The notes under the pieces were generated by a model. It searched no databases and was not told the origin of the DNA. It was given only the letters and a program-made list of their open reading frames with translations. Positions 48,130 to 57,586 of a stretch of DNA of 64,000 bases are shown here, piece after piece. A program made the translations under genes and the position numbers. Source of the DNA: Clostridium acetireducens DSM 10703 (lineage in GTDB: Bacteria; Bacillota; Clostridia; Clostridiales; Clostridiaceae); contig NZ_LZFO01000004.1 of NCBI RefSeq assembly GCF_001758365.1, positions 1 through 64,000 of the forward strand, given 5' to 3'. How positions within the stretch are numbered: position 1 is the stretch's first letter; every line of letters begins with the position of its first letter.

Positions 48130-48363
48130 TTAAGGTATAAAATTTTTTATTCCTTTTTTTATATTTAAAAAAGTTTTGCTATTAACCTTAAATGTGTAGT
48201 CTTTAGTTTCTATTCTAAAATCAAAGGGATTTTGTTTACAGTAAATAGAAAAATTTGATCTTTCTTTTATAAAATTAGGAAGTGAATTATTTACTTTTGC
48301 AAATCCATATAATACTATAGATAAATAAAAAAATATAATTAAAAATGAATATTTTTTCTTCAT
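48130..48363 (-). CDS. Small secreted or membrane-anchored protein of unknown function
   Basis: A 77-residue protein with an N-terminal hydrophobic segment (about residues 5-23, with two Lys before it), which is a signal peptide or anchor, then a short charged tail of about 54 residues with one Cys. AAGGAGG lies nine bases before the ATG. It lies between spoIIP and lepA in the sporulation part of the block, so it may be co-expressed with spoIIP. I do not recognise the family. Confidence 0.6.
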   Translation of the reverse strand: MKKKYSFLIIFFYLSIVLYGFAKVNNSLPNFIKERSNFSIYCKQNPFDFRIETKDYTFKVNSKTFLNIKKGIKNFIP

Positions 48364-48416
48364 AATAAAAAAGCCTCCTTATGATTATAAGGATGCTCTT
48401 CTACTTAAAATTTTAT

Positions 48417-49451
48417 TCATTTTTTCCCATTTAAATATTCTGCTATTATTCTTCCTAAATACTTTCCTGTTGCTTTTGCTTCTTCTATAGTATTTATATC
48501 TGCTCCTACTTCTATTAAACAAGCATTATTGCTTTTATCTTGATTAAAAAATCTAGTTCCATAGTTATAATAACATATTTTATCTTTACATAATCCGGGG
48601 TATAATTTATTGGATATTTCCTTTAATTCCTTTACTACTTCCATATTTTTATTAAAATGAGGATTCTTCTTTGCCATAACAAACATAAACTTAGCTACAT
48701 TTTCCCCATTTATTTTAGTAGTTACAGCATTTTTATTAGTAGCACCATCTCTATGCAAATCTATTACTAATTTAAAATCTTTATAATCTTTAAGATATTT
48801 ATCTACTGTCTTTCCAGAACGTTCATAACTTTTAGTATATGCTTTGGCATTATGAACAGTTTTATCATGAATTACATTTACACCATAATTATTTAACTCA
48901 CTGGCAATAATATCTCCTACTGCACAAACATTTTTATTTTCGTCAAAGTTATCTGCAGGTCCAGGCTTGTATGCTTCTGTAGTATGGGAATGGTAAATAA
49001 ACACTTCTGGTACAGCTGATTTATTTTTTCTCTTCAAATTTGGATTATATATACTAACTACTTTATTATCTAATTTATAAGGCTCTAAATTTATTTTTTC
49101 TTTTGATTTTTTGTAATAACTATTAGCTTTTAAATAGGATACCTCTTTACCTAGTATAGTTGAGGGATCTTTTATATCTATGCCAAATATATCTAAAGCT
49201 TTGCCTTTTACTGAAAAAGTGTTTTCTGCCATATCACTTTCATCAAAAGAAGTTACTTTTACTACAGGCATAGTATAATTTAGCAACTGAACATAAAACA
49301 TATTGCCTTTCATGTTCTTATTTTGTTGATTCGCCCTAACAACACAAGGCAAAGTAATGCTTAAAATTAAACTTGTTAATACAAAAATCAAACATATATG
49401 TGCTTTAATTTTGTCTATTTTTCTTTTAACCTTTATCTTTTTGTAAATCAA
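48417..49451 (-). CDS. spoIIP: Stage II sporulation protein P
   Basis: A SpoIIP of about 344 residues: a basic N-terminus and one membrane helix (about residues 20-40), then the amidase domain with IYHSHTTEAYKP, LVIDLHRDGAT and ACLIEVGADINTIEEA, which supply zinc ligands and the catalytic Glu. With SpoIID and SpoIIM it thins septal peptidoglycan for engulfment. The TTG at 49451 is preferred as start since AGGGGGAGGG lies about eight bases upstream; a longer frame to 49478 includes that ribosome site. It follows gpr, as in Bacillus. Confidence 0.93.
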   Translation of the reverse strand: MIYKKIKVKRKIDKIKAHICLIFVLTSLILSITLPCVVRANQQNKNMKGNMFYVQLLNYTMPVVKVTSFDESDMAENTFSVKGKALDIFGIDIKDPSTILGKEVSYLKANSYYKKSKEKINLEPYKLDNKVVSIYNPNLKRKNKSAVPEVFIYHSHTTEAYKPGPADNFDENKNVCAVGDIIASELNNYGVNVIHDKTVHNAKAYTKSYERSGKTVDKYLKDYKDFKLVIDLHRDGATNKNAVTTKINGENVAKFMFVMAKKNPHFNKNMEVVKELKEISNKLYPGLCKDKICYYNYGTRFFNQDKSNNACLIEVGADINTIEEAKATGKYLGRIIAEYLNGKK

Positions 49452-49523
49452 TATATATTCCCTCCCCCTTACGTACAACTAATTATTTAGTATTTATATG
49501 AGAGAAGAAATTATTATATTACT

Positions 49524-50501
49524 TTAATTTATATATTTATTTATATCTTTTAAAGTTAATGCTGGTTGAAGAGCTATATTTATTCCATTAGCTATTATTT
49601 TTGATACACAATCTATAATCATATCTACTTCTTTAGGAGTAACCATTAAGTTTCCAAAGTAAGGATCTAATATTTCTCTAATCATAATTTGCTTTTCATC
49701 TTTATTTATGGATTTTAGCATATTATAAAATTCACTACCTGAAGAAGAACTTTTAATCATTTGTTCTAATACCATATCAATAGTGTCATTTGCCATAGTA
49801 GCTGCATCTACCACAGTAGGCACTCCAATAGCTATAACTGGTATCCCTAAAGTTTTTTCGCTTATTTCCATCCTTTTATTTCCCACACCAGAACCAGGAG
49901 ATATGCCTGTATTTCCTATTTGTATAGTTCTATTAACTCTATCCATTTTTCTAGAAGCTAATGCATCTATACAAATAATTAAATTAGGTTTTATTTTATC
50001 TACTAAAGATTTTATTATTTCTCCTGTTTCAATACCTGTAAGTCCTAAAACTCCAGGAGCTATAGCACAAACTGGTCTTATCCCTTCATCAATACTATCT
50101 GGTATAAATTGTTTTAAATGCCTAGTAACCATAAGTTTAGATATTACTTTTGGTCCCAAAGCATCTGGAGTTACATTCCAATTTCCAAGACCTACTACTA
50201 AAGCTGTCATGCTTTCTTCCAGGTTTACTAAAGGACTTAGTGTTTTAGCTAAAGCCCCACTTATTTCATCTAGTGTATCACTATCATAGTTAGATACTTC
50301 TGGTATATCTATAGTTATATACTTTCCTTTAGGTTTCCCCATTACTTTTTCTCCAATGTCATCTAATATAGCCACTTCTGTTATCTTTAAATCTTCTTCA
50401 TAATATTCCTTAATATCTACTCCTGGTATTTTTTCTTTATTTTTTTCTTCATATATTTGTTTAGCTTCTACTGCTAAATCCGTTCTTATATTATTTATCA
50501 T
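49524..50501 (-). CDS. gpr: Germination protease GPR
   Basis: A 325-residue protease with a short propeptide (NIRTDLAVEA at the processing region), then VVGLGNWNVTPDALGPKV and GIRPVCAIAPGVLGLTG blocks. It cleaves small acid-soluble spore proteins on germination and is stored as a zymogen. In Bacillus it is under sigma-G (and F); I could not fix a convincing forespore promoter here. It lies divergent from rpsT and upstream of spoIIP. Confidence 0.95.
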   Translation of the reverse strand: MINNIRTDLAVEAKQIYEEKNKEKIPGVDIKEYYEEDLKITEVAILDDIGEKVMGKPKGKYITIDIPEVSNYDSDTLDEISGALAKTLSPLVNLEESMTALVVGLGNWNVTPDALGPKVISKLMVTRHLKQFIPDSIDEGIRPVCAIAPGVLGLTGIETGEIIKSLVDKIKPNLIICIDALASRKMDRVNRTIQIGNTGISPGSGVGNKRMEISEKTLGIPVIAIGVPTVVDAATMANDTIDMVLEQMIKSSSSGSEFYNMLKSINKDEKQIMIREILDPYFGNLMVTPKEVDMIIDCVSKIIANGINIALQPALTLKDINKYIN

Positions 50502-50635
50502 TAAATCCTCTCCTTGTATATTTTTATACTTATATTTTTAGTAATTTTAATTAACTTATTCAAAAACACTACTGTTTTACTTAATTATTTATAATAAAGT
50601 AAATAATTACTTTAGGCAGCCTTACGAAAATTTAC

Positions 50636-50664
50636 TTGAAGTACATAAAAATTAATGTTATAAT
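50636..50664 (+). promoter_or_regulatory. Promoter of rpsT
   Basis: TTGAAG (50636-50641) and TATAAT (50659-50664) are 17 bases apart, giving an mRNA leader of about 65 bases that contains the GC-richer stretch GGAAAGTTCCCC and CTTCTGGGA. Confidence 0.7.
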
Positions 50665-50737
50665 ATCTCTTGTTAAATACACATAATAAGGAAAGTTCCC
50701 CAAAACTTCTGGGATACAAGTACAAGGGGGTGAAAAA

Positions 50738-51004
50738 ATGGCAAATATAAAATCAGCTAAGAAAAGAATAAGAGTTATCGAAACTAAGACTCATAGAAAT
50801 AAAATTATCAAATCAGCATTAAAAACTACTATTAAAAAGTTTGAAAGTGCTGTAGTAGCTAACAATGTTGATGAAGCTAAAACTGCTTTTTTAAATACTG
50901 CAAAAGCTTTAGATATGGCTGTTTCTAAAGGAGTAATACATAAGAACAAAGCCGCTAGAAAAAAATCTAGATTAGCTTCAAAATTAAAAGCTTTAAATGC
51001 ATAA
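50738..51004 (+). CDS. rpsT: 30S ribosomal protein S20
   Basis: An 88-residue basic protein: [20 protein letters not shown] at the start and [19 protein letters not shown] near the end, both typical of S20. It is an early-binding small-subunit protein. AAGGGGGTG precedes the ATG. It is divergent from gpr and convergent with holA, sharing a terminator hairpin. Confidence 0.97.
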   Translation: MANIKSAKKRIRVIETKTHRNKIIKSALKTTIKKFESAVVANNVDEAKTAFLNTAKALDMAVSKGVIHKNKAARKKSRLASKLKALNA

Positions 51005-51011
51005 TAAAATA

Positions 51012-51040
51012 AATAAACCGGTTTTAAGGCCGGTTATTTA
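51012..51040. terminator. Shared terminator between rpsT and holA
   Basis: AACCGG and CCGGTT pair around TTTTAAGG with AT-rich runs on both sides. It follows rpsT and overlaps the last codons of holA on the other strand. Confidence 0.75.
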
Positions 51041-52163
51041 TTTTGCCGTTATTAGATATTATTTTTAATATTAAAATCTCTAATTCTAACTTTTTATCTT
51101 TATATTCTATATATTGATTTTTTATATTTTCATCACAATTTATAGAAAATTTTATAGCATCTTCAATTTGTTTTAGAGTAAATCTTTTGCACTGATTTAT
51201 AATAACTTCACAAGCATAAGGATGAAGATTAAGTTCTTTTGAAATAGTATGTTTGTTTTTTCCTTTTTCCACAGCAATTTTAATGTGTAGCATTTTTCTT
51301 AAATGACTGCTAATTATAGGCACTATACTTTCTATTTTTTGACCTTTTAATAATATTTCATTTAAACTCCTTATTGACTTTACAACATTTTTATTAAATA
51401 TAAAATTTATTAAATCAAATATATCATCATTACTTCTTTTAAAAAACATAATTTTTATATCTTCTTTAGTTATATCTCTTTGAAAAGCATAACAACAAAG
51501 CTTTTCAACTTCATTTTCTATAACACCTAAGTTATAATCCTTTACATAAATATAAAAATTTTCTAATTCTACTTTTCCTATATCTTTATTTCTATTATTA
51601 AAAAACTTTTTTATTTCATTTTTTATTTGATTTTCTTTATATTTTCTTTTATACTTTACACCTTCTTCATCAAAGCTTACTTCAACTATACATGCATTTT
51701 TATTTAATTTATAAATATTACTACTGACTTTTTCCCTTTTATCTTGAAACGCGTAATATAAAATCAATACACAATGAGATGGAATAGATTTTATATATTC
51801 TTTTAAATCATTAAATACTTTATTGTTTTCATCACTTTCATTACTTTCTTTAGTATTTTTATTTAATTCATTCTTTTTAATTGACTTATTTTTATGTTTT
51901 AAAAAATTTGCTCTATATACACACACTACTCTTTTATTACTCATAAAAGGAACAGTCTCACAAGCATTTTTTATTTCTTCAATATCCTCTAAAGTATTAC
52001 CATCAAACTCAGTATAATTTAAGTCTTTAAAATTTTTATCTAAAATCTTATTTAATATAATATTTATATTACTTTTTATTAAGTTCTCATCTTTTCCAAA
52101 TAATATATAGCAATTTTCTATATTGTTTTTATTTAAATTTTTATGTAATTCACTTATATTCAT
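51024..52163 (-). CDS. holA: DNA polymerase III subunit delta
   Basis: A 379-residue clamp-loader delta subunit: NCYILFGKDENLIKSNI at the start (AAA+-like domain I), VPFMSNKRVVCVYR, and the C-terminal collar region with LLKGQKIESIVPIISSHLRK and LHPYACEVIINQC. It opens the beta clamp. It is slightly longer than usual because of a Lys/Asn/Glu-rich loop at about residues 90-115. It lies 15 bases after comEC, a common neighbour. Confidence 0.93.
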   Translation of the reverse strand: MNISELHKNLNKNNIENCYILFGKDENLIKSNINIILNKILDKNFKDLNYTEFDGNTLEDIEEIKNACETVPFMSNKRVVCVYRANFLKHKNKSIKKNELNKNTKESNESDENNKVFNDLKEYIKSIPSHCVLILYYAFQDKREKVSSNIYKLNKNACIVEVSFDEEGVKYKRKYKENQIKNEIKKFFNNRNKDIGKVELENFYIYVKDYNLGVIENEVEKLCCYAFQRDITKEDIKIMFFKRSNDDIFDLINFIFNKNVVKSIRSLNEILLKGQKIESIVPIISSHLRKMLHIKIAVEKGKNKHTISKELNLHPYACEVIINQCKRFTLKQIEDAIKFSINCDENIKNQYIEYKDKKLELEILILKIISNNGKINNRP

Positions 52164-52178
52164 AACTTCGCTGTATAT

Positions 52179-54017
52179 CTACAGCTTATCCCTCCTACAA
52201 AATGGATAGTTTTTTATTAATAAAAATTCATCAAAAAATATTTTACACTTAGTGACCTTAAAGTAATTATAGCTATCTTTATTTGTTATTTCACACAAAC
52301 TATAAAATGGTATATTTATGCTATTGTAATTTTTTACACATAATATTTTTGTATAAGGCTTGTAATATTGCCTTTTAAATAAATACTTTCTATTTTTATA
52401 ATTTAACTGTAAATCAACTCTACTATTTAATTTTTTATAAAACTTTGCCTGAGTTTTATCATCTAAATTTATTTTTAAATCTGAAATTGGATTTGTAATT
52501 ACATTATTTGAATTAAATTTTTCTTTTATATAAATAACATCTTTTGAAGCATTTATATTATAATTACAAAACATAATAGAATTAAATTTATTATTAAATA
52601 TAATAAATTCAGATTCTTTTGAACTTATATAGTAAATTTCCGGAAATAAAGTATAGTTTTCAAAAACAAAAATTAATACTATGTATATTGGAATATATTT
52701 TGCTCTCTTATACCCTTGATTATATAATAAATATCCTAAATATAATAATATTAAGCATACTCCTTCTATATAACACAAATACTTTATATTAGGAAATATG
52801 TATAATAACACATAATTTACCCCCATACAAGTGGTTAGAATAATATTTAATATAAAGATTACACTATTAAATATAAAATCAATTTTAAAAAACATTAAAC
52901 TTATATTTCCTAATATTATAATAATAGAATACAAAGGAACTAATAATAAATTTCCTAATATAAATCCTATGCCAAATTCTTTAATAGTAAAACATATGTA
53001 AGGAAAAGATAAAAATTGAGCACTCAAAGTTAAGCTCAAAGAACTATTAATTTTTTCTGGCAATTTATAAAGTATTTTAGATAATTTTTTATTAAATAAT
53101 ATTATACCTAAAGTAGATAAAAAAGATAATGCAAAACCTATATTTAAAATATAAAATGGTTTTATTAATATTAAAATTAAAGCTGAAAAGCTTAAGGCAC
53201 ATAAACTATTATAATTTTTAAATACTATATTAGCAAGTTTTAAAAGTGCTATCATTATAAAAGCTCTTAGTGTAGCTGCATTAGCACCAGTAAAAATTAC
53301 ATATATAAAAGACATAAGTATAGAAATTTTAATTCCAAATATACTCTCTAATGCCTTGTATATAATAGACATATGAAAGCCTGATACACTTATAATATGT
53401 ATTACACCTAATTTTTTAAATTCTTCCTTTTGTATTTTAGATAAATAATCTGTTTCTCCAAAACACACTCCCATTATAATTCCTGATTTATTTTTGTCTA
53501 GACATTTACAAAATTTTTTATATACATATTTTTTAATAACACTTATATAATACATTGCATCTTTTTTGTATTTATCATATCTATCTATATTATAATTTCC
53601 TATACTTCCAAAAGAATAATTCATATCTCTTTGAAAATTACCATAAGCCTTTATTTTTTGTCCTTCTTCAATATTTTTTAAATTACCTTTTAATAATAAA
53701 CTTCTTCCCTTATAATTTGCAATACAGTAATAATCTTTCTTTTGTTTTACCCTAACTTCAATTTTATTTTCAACTTTTATGTTAAAAAATAAATTAAAAT
53801 CTATTACTCCTAATATAAAAAATAGACATATTATTATAAAATATTTTTTATCTACAGTACAAAAAATTATAATTAAAAAAGATGCAGATATGGCTGCACC
53901 TAGTATAATACTTCTTTCAAATATACATAAAGAAAAAATACAGCCTATAATTAAAGAAATAGTATAATATATTATAGGTTTATTCATTACTTGCTTTAAC
54001 AATAGTTTCAAATACAT
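52179..54017 (-). CDS. comEC: ComEC/Rec2-type DNA-uptake channel without metallo-beta-lactamase domain
   Basis: A 612-residue membrane protein: an N-terminal DUF4131-like part with two or three helices and an OB-like segment (about residues 1-155), then the Competence domain with GVCFGETDYL and VIHIISVSGFHMSIIYKALE and about eight helices (about 215-445). The remaining 160 residues show no H-x-H-x-D-H motif, so the usual C-terminal nuclease-like domain is absent or unrecognisable. ComEC moves single-stranded DNA across the membrane. AGGAGG lies 18 bases before the ATG, which is far. A terminator separates it from the ATPase-like gene upstream. Confidence 0.88.
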   Translation of the reverse strand: MYLKLLLKQVMNKPIIYYTISLIIGCIFSLCIFERSIILGAAISASFLIIIFCTVDKKYFIIICLFFILGVIDFNLFFNIKVENKIEVRVKQKKDYYCIANYKGRSLLLKGNLKNIEEGQKIKAYGNFQRDMNYSFGSIGNYNIDRYDKYKKDAMYYISVIKKYVYKKFCKCLDKNKSGIIMGVCFGETDYLSKIQKEEFKKLGVIHIISVSGFHMSIIYKALESIFGIKISILMSFIYVIFTGANAATLRAFIMIALLKLANIVFKNYNSLCALSFSALILILIKPFYILNIGFALSFLSTLGIILFNKKLSKILYKLPEKINSSLSLTLSAQFLSFPYICFTIKEFGIGFILGNLLLVPLYSIIIILGNISLMFFKIDFIFNSVIFILNIILTTCMGVNYVLLYIFPNIKYLCYIEGVCLILLYLGYLLYNQGYKRAKYIPIYIVLIFVFENYTLFPEIYYISSKESEFIIFNNKFNSIMFCNYNINASKDVIYIKEKFNSNNVITNPISDLKINLDDKTQAKFYKKLNSRVDLQLNYKNRKYLFKRQYYKPYTKILCVKNYNSINIPFYSLCEITNKDSYNYFKVTKCKIFFDEFLLIKNYPFCRRDKL

Positions 54018-54116
54018 TACTAAACAAGACTATCGCCTCCTTTCTTTATTTTCACCAATAAAATAAATGTTTAATCTTTTAAAATTTGAAAAATTCAAAA
54101 TATTAAACACAAAAAT

Positions 54117-54143
54117 AAAAGGCTGAACTAAAAACAGCCTTTT
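54117..54143 (-). terminator. Terminator after the P-type ATPase-like gene
   Basis: AAAAGGCTG and CAGCCTTTT pair over nine bases, and a T-rich run follows on the minus strand. It includes the stop codon of the ATPase-like gene, so comEC probably needs read-through or its own promoter. Confidence 0.75.
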
Positions 54144-56754
54144 AAAATTCTAATTCTTGATTTTTTCTTTGAATTTTAAATAAAGTTATAATAGATATCC
54201 ATACTAATAAAGCAACTAAAACATATATCCAAAATATTGAATTTAAAAACACATTAATGCCATACACTAAACTTATTGCTAATAATTGGATTAAAACTTG
54301 AAAAAACATAATAAAATTTGAAATTTTGCTATTAAATATATAATTATCAGAAAAATCATAAGCTAATACTAAAATAGCTAAATTTAAAACTGTAAATGCC
54401 AAGATATTAGTAAACTCTGTATTTACTAATTTAATAATATAACAAGGTATAAACGCAATTACACCTATAAAAAATCCTTTTATAATTATACTATTTTTAT
54501 TTTCTTTTAAAATATTGCTATTAATTATTAATGGTTTATAACTAAAATTTTCCGTTTCATATTGAAAAATCAATGCTATAGATGAAGCTACTGCTGTTAT
54601 AACATTTATATACAATATATAAAATGGATTTATTAATGCTTGATTATTAAATACTAAGCACATGAAAACAAATGAAATTTGTGCTGCACAAATTGTATAT
54701 AAATACAAAATTATTTTTTTTAGTACATTAATTATTTTTCTGCTTTCTTTTAAAACTTCTAAAATGTTATAAAAATCCACATCTTTTAAAGCTATATCAG
54801 AAAGATTTTTTACTATATTACTTTTTCCAGAAGTTACACCTACATCTGCAATTTTAAGTGCTGGTAAATCAGTAATTCTAGTACCTTGTATAAGTATTTT
54901 AGCTCCATTATCTTTAAAAAACTTTGCTATTTTTGCTTTATTATTTGAATTTATTCTAGAAAACACACTGATAAAACCTAAATTTCTATTTAGCTCATCT
55001 TCCGTCATGTTGTCCATTTCTATTCCAGATAAAACCTGTTTCTGCTTGTCTAAAAGTCCAACATTTTTGCCTTGAGCAAAAGCTGTAATTTTATTATCTT
55101 CTGTAATAATTACAGGCTTTATTCCTATAGACTTACACTCTTGAATAACTTCCTTAGCATCAATTTTTTCAGGATTTTTAAATCCTGCTATACCTACAAA
55201 AACTAAATTACTCTCTATATTTTCTTTTAAACTAGGCTCATAATTAAAATCTCTATATGCAAATCCAATAACAGATAAAGATTCATAAGACATTTTAATA
55301 TCTGCTTTTTTTATATTTCTAATATCTTCTTCTGTTATAGGCATTTCTACTCCGTTTTTTACAATATAAGTACATTTACCAAGTAAAGTATCTAATGCCC
55401 CTTTTACATTAGCTCTATATTTATTATCTGCTTTTTTATTTATAGTGGTCATTATTCTTCTTTCTGTATCAAAAGGAATTTGTAAAATTCTTTCCTGTTC
55501 TAATTCTAATTCTACTTTATTTATAGAGTTCTCTATACCATATTGAAATAAAGCTATTTCCATTAAATCTTGTTTGGGATTTACAATTTCATTTTCATTA
55601 AATTTAGTATCATTACAAAGCAATCCTATTTTTAACATCCTTTGTATATTACTATTTAATTTATAATTTTTATCTTCTATTAATCTAACTTTTTCTTCGT
55701 ATATATCAATGTATTGTTCGCTGGAATACACCTTTTCTAATTTCATTTCTTCCTCAAATAAAGAACCTATTTTATCCAAACATATTACTGATATTTGAGA
55801 TAATGTCTCTAATGTAGATAAATTTTTAAAATGAACACCTCTTTTTTTCATATTATTAAATATTATTTTAAACATTAATAATATTATTAAATTTATACCT
55901 TCAGGTACAGATGCTGTTAAAAATAATAATGTAAATAATAAACTGCTACTAAAATTCACTCCAAATGTAATTAATATACCAAAACAAACTAATGCTAGCA
56001 TTAAAGACACTATAGCTAATTTATTAATTATTTTTGTAATTTTTTTATTTAACAAGTTTTTTGTATTTTTTTCTTCAAAAAGCATACTTATAATATTAGC
56101 TATTTGAGTATCCATGCCTGAAGTTATAACTATGCCTGTAGCACTTCCATCTAACACTACAGAAGATCTAAATAGTATATTGCGCATTTCAGATAAACTT
56201 AATTCTTTTTCTTCTATTTTTGTTTCATACTTTTCTACTGTGTATCCTTCTCCTGTTACTGCACCTTCTACAACTTTTAGACTATTGCTTTCTATTATTC
56301 TTAAATCTGCTGGTACAATATCTCCTTTTTCTAAAAATACTATATCCCCTACTACTAATTCTTCAGAAGGTATAACTATATTTCTTCTATCTCTAATCAC
56401 ATTACATTCTTTAGAATCTATTCTTTGAAGCTCACTTAATCTTCTTTCATCTTTATATTCATATGAAGACATAATAATAGCATTTAATACTGCCATAATA
56501 AATAAAATAATAGAACTTATTGAATTAAATTTAAAATATAATACTACTGATATAACTATAATAACTAATGTCCATAATTGTATTAGTGCTTTTAAAAATA
56601 AAATTATAAAGCTTTTACTTTTAGGAATCATTATTTCATTTTTTCCACATTTCTTTCTCATTTTTTCTATTTGATTATATTTAAGACCTGTATATATATC
56701 ACTGTTTAATTTTCTTACTACCTCTGTCCAAGTTTCATTACACCATTTAGACAT
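54142..56754 (-). CDS. P-type ATPase-like membrane protein with degenerate catalytic motifs
   Basis: An 870-residue protein with P2-type ATPase layout: N-terminal cation-ATPase domain, helices M1-M4, A domain, P and N domains, and about six C-terminal helices. Key motifs are altered: TGES is TGEG (167-170), PEGLP is PEGIN (284-288), DKTGT is DKIGS (327-331, Asp kept), TGD is TED (551-553), and GDGxNDxPAL is QGTRITDLPAL (623-633), losing the Mg-binding Asp. PFDTERRIM and the KGA of the N domain are kept. The frame is intact, so it may be a non-catalytic relative or a strongly altered pump. ATG at 56754 is chosen after GGAGG. It lies between comEA and comEC. Confidence 0.88.
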   Translation of the reverse strand: MSKWCNETWTEVVRKLNSDIYTGLKYNQIEKMRKKCGKNEIMIPKSKSFIILFLKALIQLWTLVIIVISVVLYFKFNSISSIILFIMAVLNAIIMSSYEYKDERRLSELQRIDSKECNVIRDRRNIVIPSEELVVGDIVFLEKGDIVPADLRIIESNSLKVVEGAVTGEGYTVEKYETKIEEKELSLSEMRNILFRSSVVLDGSATGIVITSGMDTQIANIISMLFEEKNTKNLLNKKITKIINKLAIVSLMLALVCFGILITFGVNFSSSLLFTLLFLTASVPEGINLIILLMFKIIFNNMKKRGVHFKNLSTLETLSQISVICLDKIGSLFEEEMKLEKVYSSEQYIDIYEEKVRLIEDKNYKLNSNIQRMLKIGLLCNDTKFNENEIVNPKQDLMEIALFQYGIENSINKVELELEQERILQIPFDTERRIMTTINKKADNKYRANVKGALDTLLGKCTYIVKNGVEMPITEEDIRNIKKADIKMSYESLSVIGFAYRDFNYEPSLKENIESNLVFVGIAGFKNPEKIDAKEVIQECKSIGIKPVIITEDNKITAFAQGKNVGLLDKQKQVLSGIEMDNMTEDELNRNLGFISVFSRINSNNKAKIAKFFKDNGAKILIQGTRITDLPALKIADVGVTSGKSNIVKNLSDIALKDVDFYNILEVLKESRKIINVLKKIILYLYTICAAQISFVFMCLVFNNQALINPFYILYINVITAVASSIALIFQYETENFSYKPLIINSNILKENKNSIIIKGFFIGVIAFIPCYIIKLVNTEFTNILAFTVLNLAILVLAYDFSDNYIFNSKISNFIMFFQVLIQLLAISLVYGINVFLNSIFWIYVLVALLVWISIITLFKIQRKNQELEF

Positions 56755-56871
56755 ATTAATACCTCCAAAGTTTAAAAGAAAAATTGCTACACTAATTATA
56801 TTATAAAAAAGAAACAATTTCTATTGATTTCCTACTTAATAATCGTATTAAATATAAAAGTCTTTAATTTT

Positions 56872-57462
56872 TTATCTAATATCAATTTTATCTTTTATCT
56901 TTTGGAATGTTTTTTCACCTATTCTATCTATTTTTTTTATATCTTCTATAGAAGAAAAGTCTCCATTTTTTTCTCTATAATCAATTATCTTTTGTGCAGT
57001 AACATCTCCTATACCTGGTATAGTTTTAAGCTCTTCCTTAGAAGCCGAATTTATATTAACTACTATTTCATCTTTGCTATTAGGTGATATACTAGATCTA
57101 GACTTACTTGAACTATTTTTGTCATCTACATATACGTATTCCTCATCCTTTAATTTTTTTGCTAAATTAATCTTCAAATTATCTGCATTTTCTGTAAATC
57201 CTCCTGACTTTTCTATTAAATCTTTTACTCTGCTTCCATCTTTAAGAGCATATACTCCTGGTGATTTAACTTGACCATTTATATAAACTGTAATATTCTT
57301 ATCTACTTTTTCATTATTTACTATATTATTATCTACAAACATATCTTTAGATTCTAAATTTTTATTAGGTTTTGATATAAAATATCCTACAATTAAAAAC
57401 ATAAAAAATACTGCTAATATAACTATAGATCCTATTAGTTTTTTTCTTTCTCTTAAATTCAT
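56872..57462 (-). CDS. comEA: ComEA-type DNA receptor
   Basis: A 196-residue protein: an N-terminal membrane helix (about residues 10-30), a SLBB-type domain (about 58-108, ITVYINGQVKSPGVYALKDG), a Ser/Lys linker, and a C-terminal helix-hairpin-helix pair (about 132-196, INSASKEELKTIPGIGDVTA and IDRIGEKTFQKIKDKI) that binds double-stranded DNA. It presents DNA to the uptake machinery. ATG at 57462 is chosen after GGAGG. It is the first gene of a unit with the P-type ATPase-like gene. Confidence 0.93.
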   Translation of the reverse strand: MNLRERKKLIGSIVILAVFFMFLIVGYFISKPNKNLESKDMFVDNNIVNNEKVDKNITVYINGQVKSPGVYALKDGSRVKDLIEKSGGFTENADNLKINLAKKLKDEEYVYVDDKNSSSKSRSSISPNSKDEIVVNINSASKEELKTIPGIGDVTAQKIIDYREKNGDFSSIEDIKKIDRIGEKTFQKIKDKIDIR

Positions 57463-57586
57463 GTAATATACCTCCATATTATTAAATTTCTATTTATTGT
57501 AATTATTAACAATTTTCTAAAATTTAATGTGCATTTACTTAATTTTTTTGATATAATATTCGTAACAAAATAGTTGGGAGGCGAAT

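Noticed and set aside
49783-50289. Long open frame (168 codons) on the plus strand within gpr
   Set aside because: It is the antisense shadow of the conserved gpr gene, with no ribosome site and no family resemblance.
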